NCBI RefSeq assembly: GCF_007752535.1 | Contig: NZ_CP036426.1 | Span: 7,998,001-8,062,000 of the forward strand | Direction of reading: 5' to 3' | Origin: Tautonia plasticadhaerens | Lineage (GTDB): Bacteria; Planctomycetota; Planctomycetia; Isosphaerales; Isosphaeraceae | Length of the DNA stretch: 64,000 bases | In this document: positions 8,769 through 20,440 of the stretch, one piece after another | How positions within the stretch are numbered: position 1 is the first letter of the stretch | Layout of the letters: every line of letters starts with the position of its first letter | Translations under genes and position numbers: made by a program | Notes under the pieces: model-generated | Told to the model about the DNA's origin: nothing | Databases searched by the model: none | The model's input: only the letters and a program-made list of their open reading frames with translations

Positions 8769-9165
8769 GTCTGCCAGCTCCTGCTCGGTCTCGGGTCCGG
8801 AGGATGATCGGGGCGAGGGGTCCGACGGCGGCGAGGGGGGGAGGGACGGCCCGGGCCCGGGGGCGGCCTCGGCCGGGGAGGCGGCCCGGCCGGCGGAGGG
8901 GGCCCGGCCGCGCAACGCCGGCCGGCGGCGGATGATCGATAGCAATACGCGAGCGATTCTACTCAATCGCGGGGCATCCCTGCCAGTCGAGGCGGCGGGT
9001 GCGTCGGTCGACCGGCGGTGCGGAACGCCCGCCCGGCCCCGGGCGAGAGGGCCGGGACCGGGGCCGGCCCCGGGCGATCGACGGGGCCGGCGGCGGGCCG
9101 ATTCGACGCGAGACGATGCGGTCCTCCGGAGGACCGGGCGATCGGCGAGGCGGGGGCCCCCTCGA
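8769..9165. other. Spacer between aconitase and the PDH operon, with an 18-base palindrome
   Basis: About 400 gene-free bases downstream of the aconitase gene and upstream of pdhA, both on the minus strand. At 9119-9136 there is a perfect 18-base palindrome (CGGTCCTCC and its complement), which could be part of the aconitase terminator or an operator. The only AT-richer stretch is 8935-8970. On the minus strand it contains TTGAGT (8961-8966) and TATCGA (8936-8941) separated by 19 bases, a weak candidate for the PDH promoter. Confidence 0.35.
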
Positions 9166-11988
<2,823 letters not shown>

Positions 11989-12146
11989 CGTGGGGCAACC
12001 TGTTCGAGGGGGACCATGCCGGGTCGTCCGGGGCACAAGTTCCCCCCATCATACCAATTCCGCCCCGTGGGCTCCCAGATCGGAGCCCCCCGGGCCCGTG
12101 GCGAGGCTCCCGGGGCCGGGGCCCCATGACTGGCCGATCGATCGGC

Positions 12147-12611
12147 TCAGGGGGAGTCGGCGTCGACGGTCGCGTCGGCGGAGGGGTCGTCGGATCCCGG
12201 ATCCCGGACGGCCCCCTCGGGGGCGGTGCCCAGCTCGGCGGCCTCGGCGGGGGAGGAGGAGGCGTCGACGGCGGCCCCCCGGGCGTTGGCGGCGCCGGCG
12301 GCCCCCCGGGCGTCGGTGTTCCCCTCCAGGCCGGGGAGGTCGACGTTGGGGGCGGGGGCGGAGACCTCGGCGTCGGGCATTTCGGGGTCGAGGTAGGTGC
12401 CGCTCGGCCGAGGGTCGCCGTCGTCCGTGGACGGAAGGCGCTCGAGCCCCGCCACCACTCCTGCCTCGTCTTGCGAGGCCCGTCCCGCATCTCTGAGCCC
12501 GGCGTCCTCCTGGCGTTGAGCGGCGTCCTTCCCGCAGCCGACGAGGGGTGAGGCGACGAGGAGCAGGGCGACGAGGAGCGTCGGCCGGGGGAGCGATTCG
12601 ATGGGCATCAT
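12147..12611 (-). CDS. Small putative lipoprotein
   Basis: A 154-residue protein with a lipoprotein signal: a basic/hydrophobic N-terminus (RPTLLVALLLVA) and lipobox LVGC, so Cys at about residue 25 would be lipidated. The rest is Ala/Asp/Glu/Pro-rich and probably disordered, without a recognisable domain. The start is one of two adjacent ATGs (12611 or 12608). It lies between aconitase and a secreted Gly/Tyr-rich protein on the same strand. Function unknown; it is supported by the signal sequence and by its compositional fit with exported planctomycete proteins rather than by homology. Confidence 0.6.
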   Translation of the reverse strand: MMPIESLPRPTLLVALLLVASPLVGCGKDAAQRQEDAGLRDAGRASQDEAGVVAGLERLPSTDDGDPRPSGTYLDPEMPDAEVSAPAPNVDLPGLEGNTDARGAAGAANARGAAVDASSSPAEAAELGTAPEGAVRDPGSDDPSADATVDADSP

Positions 12612-12731
12612 CGGCAGGGCCTCGCGAGCTGGGGCATCGGGGCGGTCGACCGCATCGGGGACCACGCCGATCCCCGGGGCCGTTGCCGGGGACTCAATGC
12701 ACCTCGCGCGCCGTGGAGCGGGGCGGATCGA

Positions 12732-13268
12732 TCAGTCGACCGGCCCGGCCCGGGGAGGCAGCTGGATCTGGAACCGGATCGGCTGTCCGGCCCTCCGGAG
12801 CAGCAGCTCATCCCTGGCCGCCTGCACCGCCAGGGGGGTCAGCCCGCTGGCGAAGTATGGGTTGGAATACGCGGCCCCGGCATAACCATACGGGCCGACG
12901 CCGTAGCCGCCGAAGGGACCGTCGGGGTAGGCGTAGTGAGAGGCCCGGCCGGTCGCCAGGGCGTTGTAGGCCAGGCCAGACCGAATGTCGGGCTGGTTCA
13001 GGACGGAAAAGGCGCCCGGGTAAATCCCATACCCGTGGCCGTATCCCGGGAAGCCGCCGAAGGGGGCACCCACCCCGTAGCCGACCCCGGCATAGGTCGG
13101 CCCGAATCCATAGCCGTAGCCGCCGAAGGGGGTGCCATAGCCGTACTCCCAACCGGGGGAGACGAGCCACTGGCCCCGGGCCGTCGAGTAGGCCGGGCCG
13201 AGCAGCGAAAGGGAGGCGATGAGGATCGACGGCGGGGCGAGACGGTCAATCCATCGGGAAATCATCAT
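12732..13268 (-). CDS. Secreted Gly/Tyr-rich protein
   Basis: A 178-residue exported protein. An N-terminal signal (SRWIDRLAPPSILIASLSLLG) is followed by about 60 residues dominated by Gly, Tyr, Phe and Pro in short motifs such as GYGYG, PFGGYG and GYGHGYG, then a more ordinary C-terminal part with a charged helix (LAVQAARDELLLRRAG). GGAG lies eight bases before the ATG at 13268. Gly/Tyr-rich segments of this kind are common in secreted structural or surface-coat proteins, but no family is recognised and the role is unknown. Confidence 0.65.
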   Translation of the reverse strand: MMISRWIDRLAPPSILIASLSLLGPAYSTARGQWLVSPGWEYGYGTPFGGYGYGFGPTYAGVGYGVGAPFGGFPGYGHGYGIYPGAFSVLNQPDIRSGLAYNALATGRASHYAYPDGPFGGYGVGPYGYAGAAYSNPYFASGLTPLAVQAARDELLLRRAGQPIRFQIQLPPRAGPVD

Positions 13269-13338
13269 GAGACGTGCTCCTGGTTGTCCCGACTCCGGCC
13301 GCCTCGCCACCGCTGCCCGTCCGAGCCGATCCGGTCGT

Positions 13339-14193
13339 TCAGCCGACGAACCGGACGTCGACCGGGCCGGGGACGAGGCCCAGCTCCTCGGCCCGCTTGA
13401 GCAGGGTGCGGACGGCCTCCCGACCCCGCTCGCCGTAGTCAACGGTCCACTCGTTGACGTACATGCCGACGAAGCGGTCGGCGAGCTTGGGGTCGAGCCC
13501 CCGGGCGTAGGTCAGGGCGTAGTCGAGCGCCTCCTGGCGGTGGTCCAGGGCGTACTGGATGCTCTGCTTGAGCAGGCGGGCGACGCGCTCGACGGTCTCC
13601 TGCCCCAGGTCCCGACGCACGACGTTGCCGCCCAGGGGGAGCGGGAGGCCGGTCTCGCCGTACCACCACTCGCCGAGGTCGGCGACCAGGTGGAGGTCGT
13701 GGTCGGGATAGTAGAGCTGGCCCTCGTGGATGATGAGGCCGACGTCGACCTTCCCCTCCAGGACCGCCGGGATGATCCGGTCGAACGGGACGACCTCGAC
13801 GGGCACGTCCTTGCCCAGGCAGATCTGGAGCGTGAGGTAGGCCGTCGTCAAGGTGCCGGGGACGGCGATCGTGGGCTTCCGCTCCCGGAGATCATCGAGC
13901 GTCATGGGCTCCCGGGCGATGAGCTTGGGGCCGTAGCGGTCCCCCATGCTGGAGCCGGAAGCGAGCAGGGCGTACCGGTCCGCCAGGTGGGAATAGGCGT
14001 GGATGCTGACGGCGGAGACCTCCAGCTCGCCCTCCAGGGCGCGTCTGTTGAGGGTCTCGATGTCCTCGAGCTGGTGGACGAAGTGCAGGTCGCCCGTGTC
14101 GAGCTTCTCGTGGGCCAGGGCGTAGAACATGAAGGCGTCGTCGGAGTCGGGGCTGTGTCCGACTCGGATCGTCCGCCGGCCTTCGGTACTCAT
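13339..14193 (-). CDS. MqnA/MqnD-family protein, probable 1,4-dihydroxy-6-naphthoate synthase
   Basis: A 284-residue periplasmic-binding-protein-like fold enzyme of the MqnA/MqnD family, acting in the futalosine route to menaquinone (MqnD converts cyclic de-hypoxanthinyl futalosine to 1,4-dihydroxy-6-naphthoate). It begins with the ligand-binding motif VGHSPDSDDAFMFYAL and has the typical middle blocks PTIAVPGTLTTAYLTLQI, VDVGLIIHEGQLYY and GLPLPLGGNVVRRDL. Length and N-terminal motif fit MqnD better than MqnA, although a substrate-binding protein of the same superfamily cannot be excluded. No other mqn gene lies in the window, so the pathway appears dispersed. Confidence 0.75.
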   Translation of the reverse strand: MSTEGRRTIRVGHSPDSDDAFMFYALAHEKLDTGDLHFVHQLEDIETLNRRALEGELEVSAVSIHAYSHLADRYALLASGSSMGDRYGPKLIAREPMTLDDLRERKPTIAVPGTLTTAYLTLQICLGKDVPVEVVPFDRIIPAVLEGKVDVGLIIHEGQLYYPDHDLHLVADLGEWWYGETGLPLPLGGNVVRRDLGQETVERVARLLKQSIQYALDHRQEALDYALTYARGLDPKLADRFVGMYVNEWTVDYGERGREAVRTLLKRAEELGLVPGPVDVRFVG

Positions 14194-14393
14194 GGGCTGC
14201 GGGGGCCTCGGGCGGGGCGTGGGGCGGGGTCAGGTTCGGTCCGGTCCAGTCCGGGGGATGGCAATCGGTCGATGCGGGTCGCAGGCGGTCGGCCGTCGAG
14301 GACGGTCGCGGCCATCCGCCCGGCCTTCACGCCCCCCCGATCGGTCGTTCGCCGTCGGCCGTCGGCCGTCCCATGACTCCTAAGAATAGACAA

Positions 14394-14441
14394 GGCCGCC
14401 CCCCCGGTCCACCCGGGGGGTGGAGGCCGGGGGCGGCGGCC
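14394..14441 (-). terminator. Probable intrinsic terminator of the ABC export operon
   Basis: On the minus strand, just after the stop of the last operon gene (14475), a long GC-rich hairpin forms. GGCCGCC at 14394-14400 pairs with GGCGGCC at 14435-14441, with the stem continuing inward through CCCCCGG and TCCACC. It is followed by the T-rich sequence CTTGTCTATTC. Stem and T-rich tail fit rho-independent termination. Confidence 0.55.
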
Positions 14442-14474
14442 TGGGGTCGATCGGGGGTGCCGATCGGCGCGGGA

Positions 14475-15983
14475 TCAGTCGGTCGTCGGCTCGGGGGCGG
14501 CGGCGGGCTCGTCGCCGAGGGGGCCGAGCATGTCGAGCGCGTCGAAGGGGTCGAGCATCGGGTCGAGCTCGGCCTCCTGGATCAGCTCGCCGAAGGGGAT
14601 CTGCTCGGGGTCCACCTCGCGCCCGGCCTGGCGGAGGGCCTCGGCGTAGCGGACGACCGTCTGCCCGGTGTCCTTGCGGTTCAGGTCGTCGTTGCGGTAG
14701 GTGGGGTAATCCTCCAGCAGCGACTCCCAGAGCTGCAGCCCCTCGAGGTAGAGGTCGGCGGCCTTGGGGAAGTCGGCGTTGAGGTAGGCGAGGTAGCCCT
14801 CGTAGAACAACTGCCGGGCGCGGACGCCGTCGGGCTGCATCTCGGCCCGGCAGCGCTCGACCCAGTAGCGGAAGTTATTCTGGTCGGCCCAGCGGGTGGT
14901 CCAGGCCATCTTGTTGTCGGTGAGGTTCTCGGCCTCCTCGGGCGTGACCTCGCGGATGTCCTTGTCCTCGTACCGGCTGAGCAGGTCGGCCCATTCCTGG
15001 GTGTTGGCCTTCAGCCGGGTGATCAACTCGGGGTCGAGGACGTCGCCGATGCGGATCGGCTGCGCGACCAGCTCCCCCTGGATGCGGAGGGCGTTGGGGG
15101 AGCGGAACTCGTACTCGCCGAACGTCAGCCACTCGTCCTCGGCCAGCTCCCACTCCCGGCGGGCCTTCTCGCCGAACTGGGCGGGCACGGCCACCTTGCT
15201 CCGCTTCTCCAGGGCCGCGGCGTAGCGGGTCTGGGCGTGGGCGGGCATGGTCCGGAAGGCCAGGTCGCCGGGGCGTCCCTTGCGGTTCTCGACCGGGTCG
15301 ACGAACTCGACCGGCGCCTCCAGCTCGGTGGCCAGGCGCTGATACTCGTCGGCCTTGTCCACGGCCAGCTCGAACCAGCCCCGGGCGACCTTGAAGTTGT
15401 CGTCGTAGGAGCGGTTGTCGATCGGGTCGGTCTGGAAGGCCTCGTCCTCGTCGTCGTGGAAGAGCTGGCGGAGGATGATCGCCTCGTCGGCGAAGCCGAG
15501 CTTGTGGTAGTAGGTCCAGGCGGTGTCCCAGACCAGGTCCGGGCTCTTGGGGTTGTTCTCGACCCCGTCCCGGAGGAAGTTGATGCCGTTCTTGATCCAG
15601 ACGTACTTGTCGGCCGGGTCGTCCCACTCGACCGAGACGTTGTACGCGAGGTTCCAGCCCTGGAAGGTCCAGATGGAGAGGAAGTGCGGCTGGAGCTTGG
15701 TGATGAAGTCGACCTTCGTCTTCAGCAGGTCCCACTCCTGGAGCCGCTGCAGCTCTTGGGCCTGCATCCAGAGGGCGTTGGCGACGACGCCGCGCGCCCC
15801 GCCGATCATCGCCAGCTTGAGCATGAAGCTGCCGGTGTCGACCTGGCCGACGGTCGCCTCCCCCAGGTCCCGCTCGGCCTTCTGGCGCTGCAGCCAGGAG
15901 CCGTAGGGGACCATCAGCGCGAAGATGCCGACGATCAGGGAGCCGTAGAGGATCTGCTTGGACCGGATCGAGAGCGTGCTCAT
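14475..15983 (-). CDS. Membrane-anchored partner protein of the ABC exporter
   Basis: A 502-residue protein with a single N-terminal membrane anchor (residues about 10-30, ILYGSLIVGIFALMVPYGSW) and a large extracytoplasmic helical domain rich in Trp, Tyr, Glu and Asp, probably TPR-like (for example FPKAADLYLEGLQLWESLL). Its ATG overlaps the stop of the permease gene by four bases (ATGA), which strongly implies translational coupling. No enzymatic motif is seen. The gene order ATPase-permease-this protein suggests it is a substrate-handling or structural partner of the transporter. The name is based on context; I do not recognise a characterised family. Confidence 0.8.
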   Translation of the reverse strand: MSTLSIRSKQILYGSLIVGIFALMVPYGSWLQRQKAERDLGEATVGQVDTGSFMLKLAMIGGARGVVANALWMQAQELQRLQEWDLLKTKVDFITKLQPHFLSIWTFQGWNLAYNVSVEWDDPADKYVWIKNGINFLRDGVENNPKSPDLVWDTAWTYYHKLGFADEAIILRQLFHDDEDEAFQTDPIDNRSYDDNFKVARGWFELAVDKADEYQRLATELEAPVEFVDPVENRKGRPGDLAFRTMPAHAQTRYAAALEKRSKVAVPAQFGEKARREWELAEDEWLTFGEYEFRSPNALRIQGELVAQPIRIGDVLDPELITRLKANTQEWADLLSRYEDKDIREVTPEEAENLTDNKMAWTTRWADQNNFRYWVERCRAEMQPDGVRARQLFYEGYLAYLNADFPKAADLYLEGLQLWESLLEDYPTYRNDDLNRKDTGQTVVRYAEALRQAGREVDPEQIPFGELIQEAELDPMLDPFDALDMLGPLGDEPAAAPEPTTD

Positions 15984-18781
15984 GCGGCCACCTCGCGGTT
16001 CTTCAGGATGAAATAGCCGGCGATCGAGAACGGCAGCGCGTAGGCCAGCGCCAGCAGCACGTTCGCCCCCAGCGTCGACCAGCGGATCGCGAAGCCGTCG
16101 GCCACGAGGTTCGACAGGTCCATGGCCGAGAAGTTGGGGACGATGAAGATGAGCAGCGACATGATCGGCACCACGATCGAGTCGAGCGACTTGGCCAGGA
16201 TCACGCCGAGCGTGGCGTCCAGCTCGCTCATCTGGTTCTGGTGCGAGATCATCCGGATCATCGACTCGAACGGCCCCCCGCCCACCATCTGGCCGGTGGC
16301 CAGCTGGTTGAGGATCGGGAAGAAGATCTCCCCGGCGGCGAAGAAGAAGACGGTGATCAGCAGCGCCACCGGCCAGCTCAAAAACGTGCCGGCCCAGACG
16401 CCGATGGCCGTCAGCACCATCGCCTGCAGCCAGATGCCGGCCAGGCCCCTCATGTAGTTGACCAGGAACGAGCCCTGGCTGGCGACGACGAACAGGTCCC
16501 CCTCGGCCATGCCGAGGTACTGGGTGGGGCTGAGGCACTGGACCTGGATCGTCAGGTAGCCCTGGCTGCCGACGAGCTTCTGCGCCGGGAAGGACCACTT
16601 GTTGGTGTAGTACTCCTTCACGTCGAAGGTGTCGCTGTAGACCAGGTCGCCGACCAGCGGGTTGGGCCCGCCGCCGAACTGGGAGGCCAGCGGGTCGATC
16701 AGCAGCGGCTGGGGCCGCGGGTCGCTGGGGAACATCGGGGCCTCGGTCGAGAACGGGTGCGCGACCTGGATCGAGGCGTAGACCGGCTCCCCGGGGCGGC
16801 CCTTGGTGGTCCGGTAGACGGTGAAGGTCATCTGCACGGGCACGTCGGGCGACCTCAGGTCGTCGGCCTCGGCCCGGAGCCGGGCGGCCTCGGCCTCGTC
16901 CTCGGCGGCGGCGGCCCGGTCGGTCAGCTCGACGTAGCGGCCGACCATCTCCTGGTGCTGGGCGGCCAGGCCGCCGATCTGCTCGTCCAGCCGGGCGACC
17001 CGGGCGTTGATCCGGGACAGCTCGCCGGGCTCGGCCCCCTGCTTGCCCGCCTCCTCCTCGGCCTTCTGGTAGGCGAGCTCGTAGATCTCGTTGGCCAAGT
17101 ACTCGATGGTGCCCCGCTCCAGCAGCAGGTCGACGGGGATCGGCTTGGAGACCATGGGGAAGGGCAGCCCCGGGCGGTTCGGGAACAGCCGGTCGACCGG
17201 GTGCGGGACGATCGGGCCGAAGAGCCAGCTCGCCTCGGCCTGGGTGGCCCCCTCGACGAAGCTGCGGATCTCCAGCTCCTGGCCGACGTCGATCCCCTTG
17301 ATCCGGGGCTCGCCGACCGAGTCGATGAACGTCAGGGAGCCGTCGACCGGCAGGCGGGCCGACATCCGGGTCTGCAGCTGGTCGAGCTGCGCCTCCAGCT
17401 GCTCGGCCTTGTTGGTCAGCCCGGCCTCCCGGGCCGCGGCCAGCTCCTCGCGGAGCTCGTCCACCCGGCCGCCGACGTTGCGGTCCAGGTAGATCAGGCT
17501 GATGCCCCCCAGGGCGAGGATCAGCACCGTGACCACCGCCATGAAGCCGAGCATCCGGCCCCAGACCACCTCCAGCCGGCGCACCGGCTTCGTGACGACC
17601 GTGTAGATCGTCTGGAACCGGATGTCGTTGGGCAGGGTGATCGGCGTCAGGATGGCGACCATCAGGGTCAGCAGGATCGACGAGAGCAGCATCAGCGTGC
17701 CGACGTACAGCCGGCTCAGCTCGGCCTCGCGCTGGGAGTCCGGCGGCTGGAGGAACCAGTGGGTGAAGGCCAGGATCAGCAGGAAGATCGCCAGCACGGC
17801 CCAGGGGATCCGGGTCTTGCGGAACGACTCCACCCAGCTGAATTTGCCCATCGCGTAGAGCCGACGCGGGCGGACCGAGGCCACTTCCCGGATCACCAGC
17901 TGGGCGATCCGGGCGAGGACCGCGAAGCCCATGAACGTCAGCGCCATCCGCACCGAGGTCAGCACCAGCGCCACCGTGCCGGCGGAGGTCAGCCCGCCGT
18001 CCGGGGTGACCACCGCGGTGTCGGGCGGGAATCCGAGCCCGGCGGCGAGGTACGGGATCGCCGACGCCGGCAGGCTCGCCGACAGCCCCACCGCCGCCAG
18101 CAGCGCCAGGTGGATGCCCAGCAGCACGACGAGGTCGCCGGTGCGGCGCTCGCGGCGGATCCCCGACCAGAGCAGCACCTCCAGCCAGGCGAGGCCGACC
18201 AGCAAGCAGATCATCCCCACCAGCGACGCCACCGCCACGCCCAGGACGTAGGCCTCCGGCATCTGCCCGGAGCCCTGCGCCACCCGGACGAACACGCAGC
18301 CGATGCCGACGATGATCGCCAGCAGGAGCGCCGCGTCCAGCGGCCGGGCCCCGCCGACGGTGAACGAGGCGGGCCGACGGCCCCGCAGCGAGGAGACCGC
18401 CCAGGCGCCGACCCAGCCCAGCAGGCCGGCCAGCGAGATGATCTTGATCCAGCTGAGGATCGGACCCCACCAGACCGGCGCCGTGCGGATCGGGTCGCCG
18501 ATCAACAGCACCCAGCTCTGCCAGGGGGCCAATTGCTCGGCCATCACGGCCGATTGCTGGACGACCGGCCCCCCGGCGGGCGGCGGGGCGGCGTCGCCAC
18601 CCCCGGCCGCGGGGGCCGGGGCGCCTCCGGGGGCCGCCGCGGCCGGGGTGTCGAGGGCAACCGGCGCGGCGGCGGCCGGCTGCGGGGACGGGGAGGCCGC
18701 CGGATCCGGCGAGGAGGCCTCGGGGGCCTGGTCGCCGGTCTGCGCCCAGCAGAGCAGCAGGAAGAGACTCAGCGCGGACAT
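15980..18781 (-). CDS. ABC-2 type transporter permease with a large coiled-coil exported region
   Basis: A 933-residue integral membrane protein. It opens with a signal-like hydrophobic stretch (MSALSLFLLLCWAQTG) and an Ala/Pro-rich linker, then about six membrane helices between residues 90 and 430 (for example AVLAIFLLILAFTHWFL and LGFMAVVTVLILALGGISLI). A long non-membrane region follows with two coiled coils (about 433-470 and 570-640) and beta-rich segments. Further helices occupy residues 780-933 and are typical of ABC-2 permeases (WLQAMVLTAIGVWAGTFL, LLITVFFFAAGEIFFPIL). At more than twice the size of a usual ABC-2 permease, it resembles GldG-like or MacB-like designs in which a large exported domain is built into the permease. 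It lies 173 bases after the ATPase gene and overlaps the next gene by four bases. Substrate unknown. Confidence 0.85.
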   Translation of the reverse strand: MSALSLFLLLCWAQTGDQAPEASSPDPAASPSPQPAAAAPVALDTPAAAAPGGAPAPAAGGGDAAPPPAGGPVVQQSAVMAEQLAPWQSWVLLIGDPIRTAPVWWGPILSWIKIISLAGLLGWVGAWAVSSLRGRRPASFTVGGARPLDAALLLAIIVGIGCVFVRVAQGSGQMPEAYVLGVAVASLVGMICLLVGLAWLEVLLWSGIRRERRTGDLVVLLGIHLALLAAVGLSASLPASAIPYLAAGLGFPPDTAVVTPDGGLTSAGTVALVLTSVRMALTFMGFAVLARIAQLVIREVASVRPRRLYAMGKFSWVESFRKTRIPWAVLAIFLLILAFTHWFLQPPDSQREAELSRLYVGTLMLLSSILLTLMVAILTPITLPNDIRFQTIYTVVTKPVRRLEVVWGRMLGFMAVVTVLILALGGISLIYLDRNVGGRVDELREELAAAREAGLTNKAEQLEAQLDQLQTRMSARLPVDGSLTFIDSVGEPRIKGIDVGQELEIRSFVEGATQAEASWLFGPIVPHPVDRLFPNRPGLPFPMVSKPIPVDLLLERGTIEYLANEIYELAYQKAEEEAGKQGAEPGELSRINARVARLDEQIGGLAAQHQEMVGRYVELTDRAAAAEDEAEAARLRAEADDLRSPDVPVQMTFTVYRTTKGRPGEPVYASIQVAHPFSTEAPMFPSDPRPQPLLIDPLASQFGGGPNPLVGDLVYSDTFDVKEYYTNKWSFPAQKLVGSQGYLTIQVQCLSPTQYLGMAEGDLFVVASQGSFLVNYMRGLAGIWLQAMVLTAIGVWAGTFLSWPVALLITVFFFAAGEIFFPILNQLATGQMVGGGPFESMIRMISHQNQMSELDATLGVILAKSLDSIVVPIMSLLIFIVPNFSAMDLSNLVADGFAIRWSTLGANVLLALAYALPFSIAGYFILKNREVAA

Positions 18782-18954
18782 CGCTGGGGGAGACTCCAGA
18801 AGCGGATGAGGACGGGATCAGGTCGAGGTCGGCCGTCGGAGCGATCGGGGGGCCCGGGTGCCGGATCGGTCGGTCGGTCGTCGGCCGGGATCGGCCGCTC
18901 CCCCGCCCGCGATCGGGCCTCTCGGCCCGGATCCGTCCCCCGGCCGCCCCCGAG

Positions 18955-19905
18955 TCAGGATGCCTTGCCGGCGGGGGTCGCCGCGGCCGAGCCGTCGCCG
19001 TCGCCGTCGGCGGGCATGCCCGGCCGATCGCCGACCCGACGGCGGCCCGGGTGCAGCTCGCTGTCCCGGACGATCCGCAGGAACAGCTCTTCCAGCGTGG
19101 TCGTCGGGTGGTCGACGGCCAGCAGCTCGCCGCCGTGGCGGCGGATGACGGCCTCGATCTCCGCGACGGCCGCCTCGGGCAGATCCCTGGTCTTGATCTG
19201 GGTGACGTCCTGCACGGTGAGCAGGTCTCTGACCTTCCCCAGCTCCTTCAGCTCGCCCCGGTGGAGGATGGCGATCCGGTCGCAGATGTCCTGCATGTCG
19301 GCCAGCAGGTGGCCGGAGAGCACCACCGTCTTGCCCCGGTCCTTCAGCTCCCGGATCCGGTCCTTGATCTCGGAGGTGCCGATCGGGTCGAGCCCGGAGG
19401 TCGGCTCGTCCAGCAGGATCAGCTCCGGGTCGTTGATCAGCGCCTGGGCCAGGCCGATCCGGCGCTGCATGCCCTTGGAGTACTCCCGGATCTGCCGGTG
19501 CTTGGCCGCCGAGAGGCCGACCATGTCGATCAGCTGGTCGACCCGCTTCTTCCGTTCGGCGTTGTCCAGCTTGAACAGCCGGCCGTAGAAGTGCAGCGTC
19601 TCCTCGGCGTTGAGGAACTTGTAGAGGTACGACTCCTCGGGCAGGTAGCCGATCCGCTCATTCTTTGCCACATTGGTGGCCGGCTCCCCCATCAGGAAGG
19701 CTTCCCCCTCGGTGGGGAAGAGCAGGCCCAGCAGCAGCTTGATCGTGGTGGTCTTGCCCGAGCCGTTGGGCCCGAGCAGGCCGAAGATCTCGCCGCGCCG
19801 GACCTGGAGGTCCAGGGCCTTGAGGGCCAGCACCTTGGGGCGCCCCCAGAAGTCGCGGTAGACCTTCGTCAGGTTCCGGGTCTCGAGGATCACGTCGGAG
19901 TTCAT
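18955..19905 (-). CDS. ABC transporter ATP-binding protein
   Basis: A 316-residue cytoplasmic ATPase of the ABC-2/CcmA type that energises the permease encoded next to it. Walker A is GPNGSGKTT (about 45-53), the signature is YSKGMQRR, Walker B is [13 protein letters not shown], and the H-loop is in SGHLLADM. After the roughly 240-residue nucleotide-binding domain there is a C-terminal extension with a small regulatory-type domain and a Gly/Asp-rich tail. First gene of the three-gene operon. The ATG at 19905 precedes a conventional N-terminus ([16 protein letters not shown]). Confidence 0.95.
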   Translation of the reverse strand: MNSDVILETRNLTKVYRDFWGRPKVLALKALDLQVRRGEIFGLLGPNGSGKTTTIKLLLGLLFPTEGEAFLMGEPATNVAKNERIGYLPEESYLYKFLNAEETLHFYGRLFKLDNAERKKRVDQLIDMVGLSAAKHRQIREYSKGMQRRIGLAQALINDPELILLDEPTSGLDPIGTSEIKDRIRELKDRGKTVVLSGHLLADMQDICDRIAILHRGELKELGKVRDLLTVQDVTQIKTRDLPEAAVAEIEAVIRRHGGELLAVDHPTTTLEELFLRIVRDSELHPGRRRVGDRPGMPADGDGDGSAAATPAGKAS

Positions 19906-20440
19906 CGCAAGGCGCCCTGCTGCGAGGATCGGATGAGAGCGTCGGGATCCGCCCGACCCGTGGGGCCGAGGCGTCTCGCGGGACCGTTCGATTCGAGGCG
20001 ATTCGGCCCGAGTACGGGCCGGGGAGAGGACGGATCGGATGCAATCGGGACCGAACGGGGCCGGGAGCGGGTCGAGGAGTGTCGAGTCGATCGTCCCCCC
20101 CGGGCCATCGCGACGGATGGGCCGGGCCGCCGGTTCGGTCCCGGGCGCAGGGCCCGGATCCCGGCCGGAGCGTATTCTTGGGGGGAATCACGACTCCTAC
20201 GACGGAACCCGGCTCCCGGTTCGGTCGCCGAGGGAAACCGGAGTCGTCGACCGCGGCGGGGCGGCCGGCCCTCGGCACGAGGCGGGGGACGGCCGTCAAG
20301 CCCATCCGCCTCCCGGGCCACGGACGAACTCTAACATAATGACCCTCACGCCGTCCCGGCAATCCGCCTGCCCCCCGATCGGCCCGATCGGCACGCCGCC
20401 ACCCGGCTCGTGATCGACCAACCGCCGGAGGGCCGACCGA
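19906..20440. other. Gene-free spacer
   Basis: About 535 bases between the start of the ABC ATPase gene and the end of the HEAT-like gene, both on the minus strand. It should hold the ABC operon promoter. The frames that remain open are Arg/Pro/Gly-rich and lack a ribosome site or recognisable fold. I see no RNA gene or repeat. Confidence 0.4.

Noticed and set aside
15984-18470. An apparent fusion of the 502-residue partner protein to a longer upstream frame
   Set aside because: The upstream part of that frame is a shadow of the permease gene in another frame; the real start is the ATG at 15983 overlapping the permease stop.
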